Shown here: piece by piece, positions 7,960 to 15,176 of the stretch
How the letters are laid out: each line of letters starts with the position of its first letter
How positions within the stretch are numbered: position 1 is the first letter of the stretch
NCBI GenBank assembly: GCA_015056155.1
Contig: SVGU01000019.1
Span: 1 to 40,430 of the forward strand
Reading direction: 5' to 3'
DNA: 40,430 nt
Origin: Clostridiales bacterium
GTDB taxonomy: Bacteria > Bacillota > Clostridia > Christensenellales > Aristaeellaceae
Program-made: the position numbers and the translations under genes
The notes under the pieces: generated by a model
Seen by the model: only the letters and a program-made list of their open reading frames with translations
What the model was told of the DNA's origin: nothing
The model's database searches: none

Positions 7960-9068
7960 AGGAATTCATGCCCCGGTCTGCCGCGCGGATGGCAGACTGC
8001 TTGATCGGGCGCAACGGGCTGCTGACCAGCCGCTGGAGCTATGACTACGGCGTTGTCTGGCGCGGCATGGAGGCGCTCTATGCCCTGAGCGGCGAAAAGA
8101 AGTATTTCGACTATATCCGGGACGCGATGGATACCTTCGTCACCGACGATACGGGTGCCATTCGGGATTATACCTTTGACAGCTTCAATCTGGACTATGT
8201 CTGCAACGGCCGTCAGCTGCTGTACCTGTACAAGGCGACGGGGGAGGAGAAGTACCGCCGGGCGGCGGATGTGCTGCGGGAGCAGCTGCGCCGTCAGCCC
8301 CGCACCTCCGACGGCGGCTTCTGGCACAAGAAGTGCTATCCGTACCAGATGTGGCTGGACGGGCTGCATATGTCCGCGCCGTTCTATGTGGAGTACTGCC
8401 TGATGACCGGCGATGACGAGGGCGTGCGCGACGCGGCAAAGCAGCTGACGCTGGCGTACGAGCACACGTACGAGCCCCGGACGGGCCTGAACCACCATGC
8501 GTGGGACGAGTCCCGGGCACAGCTGTGGTCGGACCCGGAGACGGGCAGGGCGGCGCATGCCTGGGGCCGGGCGGTGGGCTGGTACATGCTGGGCCTGGCG
8601 GATGTGCTGGAGCTGCTGCCGGCGGATCACGAGTGCTGCGAGCCCCTGCGGGCGATGTTTGAGAAGCTGGCCGGGCGGATGCTGGAGGTCCGCGTGGACG
8701 GCGCGTGGCTGCAGGTGATGGACTGTCCCGGCCGCGAGGGCAACTACCTGGAGTCCTCCGGCTCCTGCCTGATGACGTGCGCCATCCTCAAGGCGGCGCG
8801 CCTGGGCGCTGTGCCGGCGGAGATGGGCGATGCGGCGAGGGAGAGCTTCCGCGCGCTGCAGCGGCATTTCGTCGGCCAGATGCGCAACGGCACGCTGTTC
8901 CTCGCCAAGACCTGCCACGGCGCGGGTCTGGGCGGACGGCCGGACAGCTACCGCGACGGTTCCTATGCCTACTACATCTCCGAGGCGGTGGGCAGCTATG
9001 ACCTCAAGGGCACCGGCGCGTACATCCAGGCCGCATGTGAATACGAAAGGAGCATGAAGGATGCTTGA
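7953..9068 (+). CDS. Unsaturated rhamnogalacturonyl hydrolase, GH105 (YteR/YesR-like)
   Basis: 371 residues; the ATG lies inside the end of the preceding gene, after a GAGGAAAG ribosome site. The (alpha/alpha)6-barrel GH105 pattern is clear, with Asp81 in FNLDYVCNGRQ and the catalytic Asp136 in YPYQMWLDGLHM (equivalent to YteR Asp88 and Asp143). GH105 enzymes hydrate the double bond of the unsaturated galacturonic acid left by pectate or rhamnogalacturonan lyases and release it, typically from delta-GalA-Rha disaccharides. Its presence means the cell receives lyase products, yet no lyase is in the window. No signal peptide; cytoplasmic. It overlaps the next gene by 8 bases. Confidence 0.93.
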   Translation: MLKEFMPRSAARMADCLIGRNGLLTSRWSYDYGVVWRGMEALYALSGEKKYFDYIRDAMDTFVTDDTGAIRDYTFDSFNLDYVCNGRQLLYLYKATGEEKYRRAADVLREQLRRQPRTSDGGFWHKKCYPYQMWLDGLHMSAPFYVEYCLMTGDDEGVRDAAKQLTLAYEHTYEPRTGLNHHAWDESRAQLWSDPETGRAAHAWGRAVGWYMLGLADVLELLPADHECCEPLRAMFEKLAGRMLEVRVDGAWLQVMDCPGREGNYLESSGSCLMTCAILKAARLGAVPAEMGDAARESFRALQRHFVGQMRNGTLFLAKTCHGAGLGGRPDSYRDGSYAYYISEAVGSYDLKGTGAYIQAACEYERSMKDA

Positions 9069-10407
9069 CCAACGTCTGAAGACCCGGATCGAGAATTTCG
9101 TCAGCCGCCTGGAGCGGGAGGATGTGTGCATGCACGGCTTCATCCTCTCCGTGGGCGGGCAGATCAAGGCGAAGGCCTATTATGCGCCCTTTGAGGAGGG
9201 CAAGGCGCATCGGATGTACTCGGTGTCCAAAACCATGACGGCCATCGCCATCGGCATCCTGCTGGACGAGGGGAAGCTGTCGCTGGATGACCACATCACG
9301 GACTATTTCCGGGATTACCTGCCGGAGCAGCCCGACGAGCGGCTGCTGCGCCTGACCATCCGGGACATGCTGCGCATGGCGACCTGCTACCGCAGCACGG
9401 CGTACCGCGAGGGCGTGGACGAAAACTGGACGAAGCCCTTCTTCACCGCCGCGTCCACCCATGAGCCCGGTACGGTGTTCCACTATGACACGGGCTGCTC
9501 GCAGGTGCTGGCGGCGCTGGTGGCGCGCCTGAGCGGCCAGGAGGTCATCGACTTCCTGAATGAGCGGGTGTTCGGCCCCCTGGGCGCTGAGGACGAGAAG
9601 TTCTGGCTGCGCGACCCCAGCGGCACCTGTCAGGGCGGCACGGGCCTGTGCATGTCCCTGCGGGATCTGCACAAGGTGACCCGGCTGGTCATGGAGGGCG
9701 GCGGCGGCCTCATTCCCCGGTGGTTCTGCGGGGAACTGGGCAAAAAGCACATCGACAACCGCCTGTGCGCCAATGAGGAGGAGCGCTACGGCTACGGCTG
9801 GCAGGTCTGGCTGACCCGTGCCGGCTGGGCGATGTACGGCCTGGGCGGACAGCTGGCGGTCGTCTGCCCGGAGAAGGACGTCTGTCTGTGCACCATCGCC
9901 GATACCCGGCTGGACAATGTGGGTGTGCAGCGGATCTACAACGCCTTCTTCGAGGAGGTCTACCCCTACATCGGGCTGGAGGACATGTCGCCGGTCAGCA
10001 TGCAGCTGGCGACCCGTCCCGTGGGCAGCAATGACGAGTACGCCATCGCGCAGGCCGGTCCCTACGTGTTTGCGGAGCCGAACCAGCTGGGCCTGAAGAG
10101 CGTGGAGCTGAGGGGCAACACCCTCTTCTGGGAGAACGCATGGGGCAAAAATCCGCTGCGCTTCGGCGTGGGGGAGAACATCGTGGATACCTTCCCGGGC
10201 TGGCCGGAGCTGCCGACGCTGTCCTCCGGCGGCTGGGTTGAGGAGGGGCTGCTGCGGGTGCGCTGCTTCATCATCGGCAATGCGCCCTGCGGCGTGGATA
10301 TGCTCCTGAACTTCAGGGACAACTGCCTGACGGTCCAGTCGCGCAAGTCCTTCGATCCGGCGACAAACTGCTATGAGGGCGTGGCCTCCGGCTATCTGAA
10401 AGAGTGA
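9061..10407 (+). CDS. Beta-lactamase-fold serine hydrolase (class C/esterase-like)
   Basis: 448 residues; the start overlaps the GH105 stop by 8 bases and follows AAAGGAG. The N-terminal two thirds is a serine hydrolase of the penicillin-binding/class C beta-lactamase fold. The S-x-x-K motif is SVSK (Ser54, Lys57), followed by a helix and the LDEGKLSLDD loop typical of the family. The second motif keeps its Tyr but reads Y-D-T instead of Y-x-N, within FHYDTGCSQ. The last ~110 residues form a separate beta-rich part. No signal peptide. Since it is translationally coupled to pectin enzymes and intracellular, antibiotic or cell-wall roles are unlikely; an esterase acting on pectin side groups (acetyl or feruloyl) is the working guess. 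The fold is solid; the substrate is unknown. Confidence 0.82.
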   Translation: MLDQRLKTRIENFVSRLEREDVCMHGFILSVGGQIKAKAYYAPFEEGKAHRMYSVSKTMTAIAIGILLDEGKLSLDDHITDYFRDYLPEQPDERLLRLTIRDMLRMATCYRSTAYREGVDENWTKPFFTAASTHEPGTVFHYDTGCSQVLAALVARLSGQEVIDFLNERVFGPLGAEDEKFWLRDPSGTCQGGTGLCMSLRDLHKVTRLVMEGGGGLIPRWFCGELGKKHIDNRLCANEEERYGYGWQVWLTRAGWAMYGLGGQLAVVCPEKDVCLCTIADTRLDNVGVQRIYNAFFEEVYPYIGLEDMSPVSMQLATRPVGSNDEYAIAQAGPYVFAEPNQLGLKSVELRGNTLFWENAWGKNPLRFGVGENIVDTFPGWPELPTLSSGGWVEEGLLRVRCFIIGNAPCGVDMLLNFRDNCLTVQSRKSFDPATNCYEGVASGYLKE

Positions 10408-10420
10408 GGAGAGCGCGTGT

Positions 10421-10831
10421 ATGGCAAGGATTTTTGTGACAGGATGCGCCGACGCCGCGCAGATGGCGGCAGGCTATGAGGGAGACATTGTGGATTTCAC
10501 CTCGGCGGACTGGTCCGCGAAGGGCTTTGTCAGCCGGGGCTGCCTCGCCGGCGTGTACGACCGTCTGACCATGGGGGATACGCTGCTGATCCAGTACGGC
10601 CCCAACGATACGGACCCGGACAATGCGGCCGGCTATTCCGAGCCTGGACGGGAGTTTGCAAATTATCTGGAGCGCTTTGTGAACGTGGCGCGCAACAAGC
10701 GGGCGACGCCTGTGTTCCTGATCCCTGCGCTGCCGGGGAGCGAAAAGTGGCGGGACAGCTGCATCGCCCTTGCCCGTCGTCTGGGCGTGGGATATACGCT
10801 GCTGCCCGGGCAGGAAGGAGCGAATGCATGA
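10421..10831 (+). CDS. Degenerate CE12/SGNH-like protein without catalytic residues
   Basis: 136 residues, 13 bases after the previous stop with GAGGAGAG upstream. It aligns along its length with the CE12 enzyme at 5686: the first strand, a WSAKGFVSRG segment matching GRSTKSFLSEG, the GDTLLIQYG strand and the ATPVFL strand. However, the nucleophile block GDST is GCAD (Ser to Ala), GHND is GPND, and the protein stops before the region that would carry the Asp-x-x-His pair. It is about 80 residues shorter than its relatives. It cannot work as a normal SGNH esterase. The frame is intact, it has its own ribosome site and its stop overlaps the next start (ATGA), so it is either a maintained pseudoenzyme or an early-stage relic. 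Confidence 0.75.
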   Translation: MARIFVTGCADAAQMAAGYEGDIVDFTSADWSAKGFVSRGCLAGVYDRLTMGDTLLIQYGPNDTDPDNAAGYSEPGREFANYLERFVNVARNKRATPVFLIPALPGSEKWRDSCIALARRLGVGYTLLPGQEGANA

Positions 10832-12381
10832 TGAAGGACGCCTTGTATTTCCCGGACATGGGCAACGGGCAGTACCGCAATCCTGTGCTTTTCTGTGACT
10901 ATTCGGACCCGGACGTGATCCGCGTGGGGGATACGTACTACATGACGGCGTCCTCCTTCAACTATGTGCCGGGTCTGCCGATCCTCACCTCGAAGGATCT
11001 GGTCAACTGGACGCTGGTGAACTATGCGCTGAAGAACATCCCTGCGCCCGATTATGAGCGCCCCCGGCACGCCGACGGCGTCTGGGCGCCCGCCATCCGC
11101 TGGCACAACGGGTATTTCCATATTTTCTACGGCATGCCGGACGAGGGCATCTACATGGTGCGCAGCCGGGATGCGCTGGGGGAATGGGAGGCGCCGGTGC
11201 TGGTGCTGCCGGGCAAGGGCCTGATCGACCCCTGCCCCTTCTGGGACGACGACGGCAAGGCCTATGTCATCCACGGCTATGCCAACAGCCGCATCGGCTT
11301 CAAGAGCTGGCTGGGCATCTTCCCGATCAGTCCGGACGGCGCGACGGCGCTGGGGGACGATCACCTGCTGTTCGACGGCACGAAGGATCACCCCACCATC
11401 GAAGGCCCCAAGGTGCACAAGCGGGACGGCTGGTACTACATTTTCGCCCCTGCGGGCGGCGTTGTGACGGGCTGGCAGACGGTGCTGCGCAGCCGCAGCA
11501 TCATGGGCCCCTACGAGGACCGGATCGTCCTGAAGCAGGGGCAGAGCCGCACGAACGGCCCGCATCAGGGCGCATGGGTGGATACGCCCGGCGGCGAAGA
11601 CTGGTTCCTGCATTTCCAGAGCCGGGGGCTGTACGGGCGCATCACCCATCTGCAGCCCATGATCTGGCGGGAGGACGGCTGGCCTGTGATCGGCGAAGCG
11701 GCGCGGGGCGAGGTTTTCGGTACGCCGGTGGACGTGTGGCGCAAGCCCGAGGGCCCGGCGGAGGAGCCCTGCTCGCTGCAGGCGAGCGACGATTTCCGTG
11801 GGTCGCTGGGGCTGCAGTGGCAGTTCATGGGCAACTGGAAGGAAGAATTCTACGAGATCGGCGAAGAGGGGCTGCGGCTGCATGCCGTGAGGCTGCCCGG
11901 CCATGACGGACTGCTGTGGCACTGCCCGAATGTGCTGACGCAGAAGATCGCCTGCCCGGCCTTCACGGCGGAGGTTGAGATGGATGCGTCCGGCCTGCAG
12001 GACGGCGAACAGGCAGGTCTGGGCCTCGTCGGCGGGCAGTATGCCTATGCAGCGCTCCGCCGCAAGGCGGGGAAGCTGACGCTGGTGTATGTGCAGTCCG
12101 GCGGCGCCGACCATGCGGAGGCGGTTCTGCAGAGCGTGCCGGTTCAGGATGCGAAGCTCCGGTTCCGGCTGACGCTGCTGCCCACGGGCTATGACACGGC
12201 GTCGGTGACCTTCGAATACGCGGCGGAGGGCGAATACCGCTGGCTGGGGACGCCCTTTGAGCCTGCGCGGCACACGTGGGTCGGCGCGAGGCTGGCGCTG
12301 TTCGCGACGCCCCTGTCCGGCGAGGCTGTGCAGGCATGCGGACATGCGGACTTCCGCGCATTCCGCGTCGGGGCTGTGTGA
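10828..12381 (+). CDS. Glycoside hydrolase family 43 (xylosidase/arabinofuranosidase type)
   Basis: 517 residues. The chosen ATG at 10828 overlaps the previous stop as ATGA and follows GGAAGGAG; a second ATG comes immediately after. Residues ~15-310 are the five-bladed propeller of GH43: catalytic base Asp27 in SDPDVIRVG, the pKa-tuning Asp in LIDPCPFWDDDGKAY, and the acid Glu in TIEGPKVHKRDGWYY. A C-terminal beta-sandwich domain (~315-517, beta-xylosidase C-terminal type with FMGNWKEEFYEI) follows, as in long GH43 enzymes. Members remove arabinofuranose or xylose units. In this operon it probably trims arabinan or xylose side chains of pectin oligosaccharides in the cytoplasm. It is the last gene of the operon; a terminator follows. 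Confidence 0.9.
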   Translation: MMKDALYFPDMGNGQYRNPVLFCDYSDPDVIRVGDTYYMTASSFNYVPGLPILTSKDLVNWTLVNYALKNIPAPDYERPRHADGVWAPAIRWHNGYFHIFYGMPDEGIYMVRSRDALGEWEAPVLVLPGKGLIDPCPFWDDDGKAYVIHGYANSRIGFKSWLGIFPISPDGATALGDDHLLFDGTKDHPTIEGPKVHKRDGWYYIFAPAGGVVTGWQTVLRSRSIMGPYEDRIVLKQGQSRTNGPHQGAWVDTPGGEDWFLHFQSRGLYGRITHLQPMIWREDGWPVIGEAARGEVFGTPVDVWRKPEGPAEEPCSLQASDDFRGSLGLQWQFMGNWKEEFYEIGEEGLRLHAVRLPGHDGLLWHCPNVLTQKIACPAFTAEVEMDASGLQDGEQAGLGLVGGQYAYAALRRKAGKLTLVYVQSGGADHAEAVLQSVPVQDAKLRFRLTLLPTGYDTASVTFEYAAEGEYRWLGTPFEPARHTWVGARLALFATPLSGEAVQACGHADFRAFRVGAV

Positions 12382-12414
12382 GGAACCGGCCGGAGAATGG
12401 GAGAATAATCAGAT

Positions 12415-12445
12415 GCCGGAGCGCGGTGTGCGTTCCGGCGTTTTT
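12415..12445 (+). terminator. Intrinsic terminator of the pectin operon
   Basis: A 9-bp stem (GCCGGAGCG at 12415-12423 with CGTTCCGGC at 12431-12439, one G-U pair) is followed by GTTTTTG. It lies 34 bases after the GH43 stop. Confidence 0.88.
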
Positions 12446-12604
12446 GTGTGGGGTGGCTTTCTCGTTTGGGATTGGTCTGTATTGCAGTGGGGAGGCTGCT
12501 TTCGCGTGTCGACGGGTCATTGACCCGCGCGGCACAAAGCCGTCGGGGGAGAGCGAAAAAGCGCTTCCCCACGGCCCCCCTCGCGTCCTTAGCGGGTTGT
12601 ACTC

Positions 12605-12740
12605 GCGGCTGCATGGCGGGCGCTCAACTCTGGCCGACGATGCCGCACGAGCGCGTCGCGGGGCGTCTGTCACGCCCCGTGACCCCCGCGAAGGAAAAGC
12701 CCACAAACACTCCCCAAAACGGGGTCAAGGGTCGAAGGCC
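12605..12740. repeat. Dispersed intergenic repeat R1, copy 1
   Basis: This stretch closely matches 23924-24100 and 28343-28545 in the same orientation. Shared blocks are GGCGGGCGCTCAAC, the dyad GGGGCGT/ACGCCCC (12660-12678, loop CTGTC), CCCCGTGACCCC, and ACAAACACTCCCCAAAACGG followed by GTCAAGGGTCGAAG. Here the final hairpin is interrupted by repeat R2. Short open frames translate similarly in all copies, but that follows from nucleotide identity. The gap 12446-12854 otherwise shows no gene. Confidence 0.85.
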
Positions 12741-12820
12741 GTGGGAGCGCCTTCCCAGTGGGGAGTTCGCCGTAGGCGAAAGCGACGAGGAATGCTAGAT
12801 CGCCCCTGCCCGCCGGAGGG
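12739..12820. repeat. Dispersed intergenic repeat R2, copy 1
   Basis: About 80 bases nearly identical to 17080-17162: GTGGGAGCG, AGTGGGGAGTTCGCC, hairpin TTCGCC-GTA-GGCGAA (12766-12780), AAGCGACG and TAGATCGCCCC. It is joined directly to R1 in this copy. Confidence 0.8.
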
Positions 12821-12854
12821 CCCCGGCTTTTTCGTGTTTCCCCGTCCGAACCGG

Positions 12855-12883
12855 TTGCAATTCCCGGGAAATACAGGTATACT
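12855..12883 (+). promoter_or_regulatory. Sigma-A promoter of the BIG2 protein gene
   Basis: TTGCAA (12855-12860), a 17-base spacer and TATACT (12878-12883), about 90 bases before the start at 12974. Confidence 0.75.
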
Positions 12884-12973
12884 AAATATGATACGGCAGG
12901 GAAGAAAAACCAGCCCTGATCCGTCTGTATGGGTGAAACGAATCTGAATGTGGTATCAATTGGAGGTAGCGCC

Positions 12974-15028
12974 ATGAAGCGACTTGCGACCCTGCTGCTG
13001 ACTGCCCTCGTGCTGCTGATGCTGCTCCCCGGTGCGGCGCTGGCGGAGAACAAGTTTTATTTTGACAAGAGCGCCAGCACGGTGTTTGAGGGAGAGACGC
13101 TGGAGCTGATCCTGGTCCGGGAGGGGGACTGTGCCGAGGAAGGCGCGCTGTCCTTCACCTCCTCCAACAAGCGGGCCGTGACCGTCGATCAGGACGGCAT
13201 GGTCTACGGCGTGGGCAAGGGCACCGCGACCATCACTGCGACCCTCAAGGGCGCACGGCGCACCTGGACGGCCAAGCTGACCGTCACCTGCGCCCGCGCG
13301 GTCGAGGAGGTGCGCGTGAACGAGGAGAAGCTGCCCGTTTACAACGCCTACGACCCGCTGGTGGCGGATGTGATCGATCCCTACTCGGCCTATGGCGATC
13401 TGCCGGTGCTGGTGCTGCGCAAGGGCAAGGCCCAGACCGTCAGCGCCACCCTCTATCCCACCGACGCGACCAACCGCAAGTGGCAGCTGACCACCTCCGA
13501 CAGCAGCATCGTCCGCGTGAGCGGCACGTCCCTGACCGGCAGGGCGGCCGGCGAATGCCTTGTGACGGTGCAGAGCATCCAGAACCCCGAGGTGTATGTG
13601 GCGTACCGCGCGCTGGTGGTGGAGCCGGTGACGAAGGTGAAGGTCACGGGCGATGTGAAGAGCATCTATGTGGATGAGAGCCTCGTGCTGGAGGCGGTCG
13701 TTACGCCGTCCAACGCCACCATTCAGGGCGTCGTGTGGTCCAGCAGCAACGAGGACAACGCCGTGGTCGATGAGTACGGCGTGGTGACGGGCGTGAGCAA
13801 GGGCGATGCGAAGATCACCGCGAAGGCGGCCGACGGCTCCGGCCAGTACGGCACCTTCACCGTCACAGTGAAGCAGGCCCCGGAGAGCATCACCCTGTCC
13901 AAGGAGGTCCTCAGCCTCAAGACCGGCAACTACCAGACCCTGAAGGCGATGGTCCTGCCCAACACGGTCAACGACAAGACGGTCAGCTGGTATTCCTCCG
14001 ACGAGAGCGTTGCGAAGGTCAATTCCTCCGGCCGCGTCACCGCCGTCAGCCCCGGCACGGCCATCATCACCTGCGAGAGCAAGACCCATCCGCACATCTA
14101 TGCGCAGGCGGTCGTGAGCGTCTACCAGCCGGTGACGAAGCTGAACTTCATCGAGAAGAACCCCTATGTGGCCGTGGGCGGCAGCATCACGCTGTCCTGG
14201 GAGGTCGGCCCGGATACGGCGACCGACACCTCCGTGACCCTGTCCACGAACAAGGAGAACGTGCTGGAGGTGCATCAGGACGGCACCATCGTCGGCCTCA
14301 AGCGCGGCGAAGCGTATGTGTATGCCACCGCCAACGACGGCTCGGGCAAGAAGGCCACCGTCAAGGTGACTGTCACCCAGCCGGTGATGGGCGTGGAGAT
14401 GAAGTATGACGAGGTCAGCGTGGGCGTGGGCAGCAAGGTCACGAACACCGCGGAGTTCACCCCCTCGGACGCCTCCATCACCGACATGACCTGGTATTCG
14501 CAGGATGAGACGATCGCCACCGTCGCCGGCAGCGGCCCGAAGGCCACCGTCACCGGCCGCAGCTGGGGCGAAACGACCATCATTGGCGTGACCGAGGACG
14601 GCAAGTACGTCACCACCTTCACCGTCAACGTGGGCAACCTGGACGAGGCGATCAAGATCGTGAACCTCTATGTGGAGAATTCCGACACCATCCGCATCGT
14701 CACCTACAACCAGTCAAACCTGGTCATCACCCGGTTCTATTACGAGATCGAGCTGTTCGACGCGTGGGGCAATCCGCTGTCCTGCAACAGCCGCAATGGT
14801 TCCAACATGTTCGAGGGCAGCAACAACCACACCTTCTATCCCGGCGACACCCTCGGCCGCGGCACCTACTCCTTCGGCAGCGAATTCAGCCGCCCCTGGG
14901 GCATCGGCAAGGTGATCATGACCATCACCGGCTATGAGACCGAGGACGGCGTCAGCCGCTATATCCGCCAGGAGAACCGCGAGTCCTTCACCTGGGAGGT
15001 CACGGTGCTCGACGGATACAACTGGTAA
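12974..15028 (+). CDS. Secreted protein with six BIG2 (Ig-like) domains
   Basis: 684 residues. The ATG at 12974 follows TTGGAGG and opens a signal peptide (MKRL, hydrophobic core, AALA cleavage near residue 25); an earlier in-frame ATG at 12929 would precede the ribosome site. Six bacterial Ig-like BIG2 domains follow (roughly 27-107, 137-219, 219-303, 305-388, 389-470, 472-553), each with the W-x-S-S-x-x-x-x-A-x-V, G-x-V-T-G and G-x-A-x-I-T-x-x-A pattern. Residues ~557-684 form a different C-terminal domain (YYEIELFDAWGNPLSCN, then a glycine-rich GTYSFG stretch) that I cannot name. There is no LPXTG or transmembrane anchor. Probably an envelope-associated adhesin or structural protein; its function is not readable. 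It has its own promoter and terminator. Confidence 0.88.
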   Translation: MKRLATLLLTALVLLMLLPGAALAENKFYFDKSASTVFEGETLELILVREGDCAEEGALSFTSSNKRAVTVDQDGMVYGVGKGTATITATLKGARRTWTAKLTVTCARAVEEVRVNEEKLPVYNAYDPLVADVIDPYSAYGDLPVLVLRKGKAQTVSATLYPTDATNRKWQLTTSDSSIVRVSGTSLTGRAAGECLVTVQSIQNPEVYVAYRALVVEPVTKVKVTGDVKSIYVDESLVLEAVVTPSNATIQGVVWSSSNEDNAVVDEYGVVTGVSKGDAKITAKAADGSGQYGTFTVTVKQAPESITLSKEVLSLKTGNYQTLKAMVLPNTVNDKTVSWYSSDESVAKVNSSGRVTAVSPGTAIITCESKTHPHIYAQAVVSVYQPVTKLNFIEKNPYVAVGGSITLSWEVGPDTATDTSVTLSTNKENVLEVHQDGTIVGLKRGEAYVYATANDGSGKKATVKVTVTQPVMGVEMKYDEVSVGVGSKVTNTAEFTPSDASITDMTWYSQDETIATVAGSGPKATVTGRSWGETTIIGVTEDGKYVTTFTVNVGNLDEAIKIVNLYVENSDTIRIVTYNQSNLVITRFYYEIELFDAWGNPLSCNSRNGSNMFEGSNNHTFYPGDTLGRGTYSFGSEFSRPWGIGKVIMTITGYETEDGVSRYIRQENRESFTWEVTVLDGYNW

Positions 15029-15044
15029 GCAGGAATCAACCCTG

Positions 15045-15078
15045 TCGCACGGCTTCCTTTGCGGAGCCGTGCGATTTT
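15045..15078 (+). terminator. Intrinsic terminator after the BIG2 gene
   Basis: A perfect 10-bp stem TCGCACGGCT (15045-15054) / AGCCGTGCGA (15065-15074) is followed by TTTT, 17 bases after the stop. Confidence 0.88.
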
Positions 15079-15081
15079 GCT

Positions 15082-15109
15082 TTGCATTCGCGGCGATGTG
15101 TGGTACAAT
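15082..15109 (+). promoter_or_regulatory. Promoter of mnmG
   Basis: TTGCAT (15082-15087), a 16-base spacer and TACAAT (15104-15109) preceded by TGTGG, an extended -10. It lies directly behind the terminator of the previous gene. Confidence 0.75.
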
Positions 15110-15176
15110 CTTTAGCTGGGACTCTGAAGGGGTTCCGCCAGACAATTCCGGATTCTCCGGCGAAGGAGGGGGAAAT

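Noticed and set aside
9061-10407. Antibiotic-resistance beta-lactamase
   Set aside because: No signal peptide, Y-D-T in place of Y-x-N, and translational coupling to pectin enzymes; a beta-lactamase would need export.
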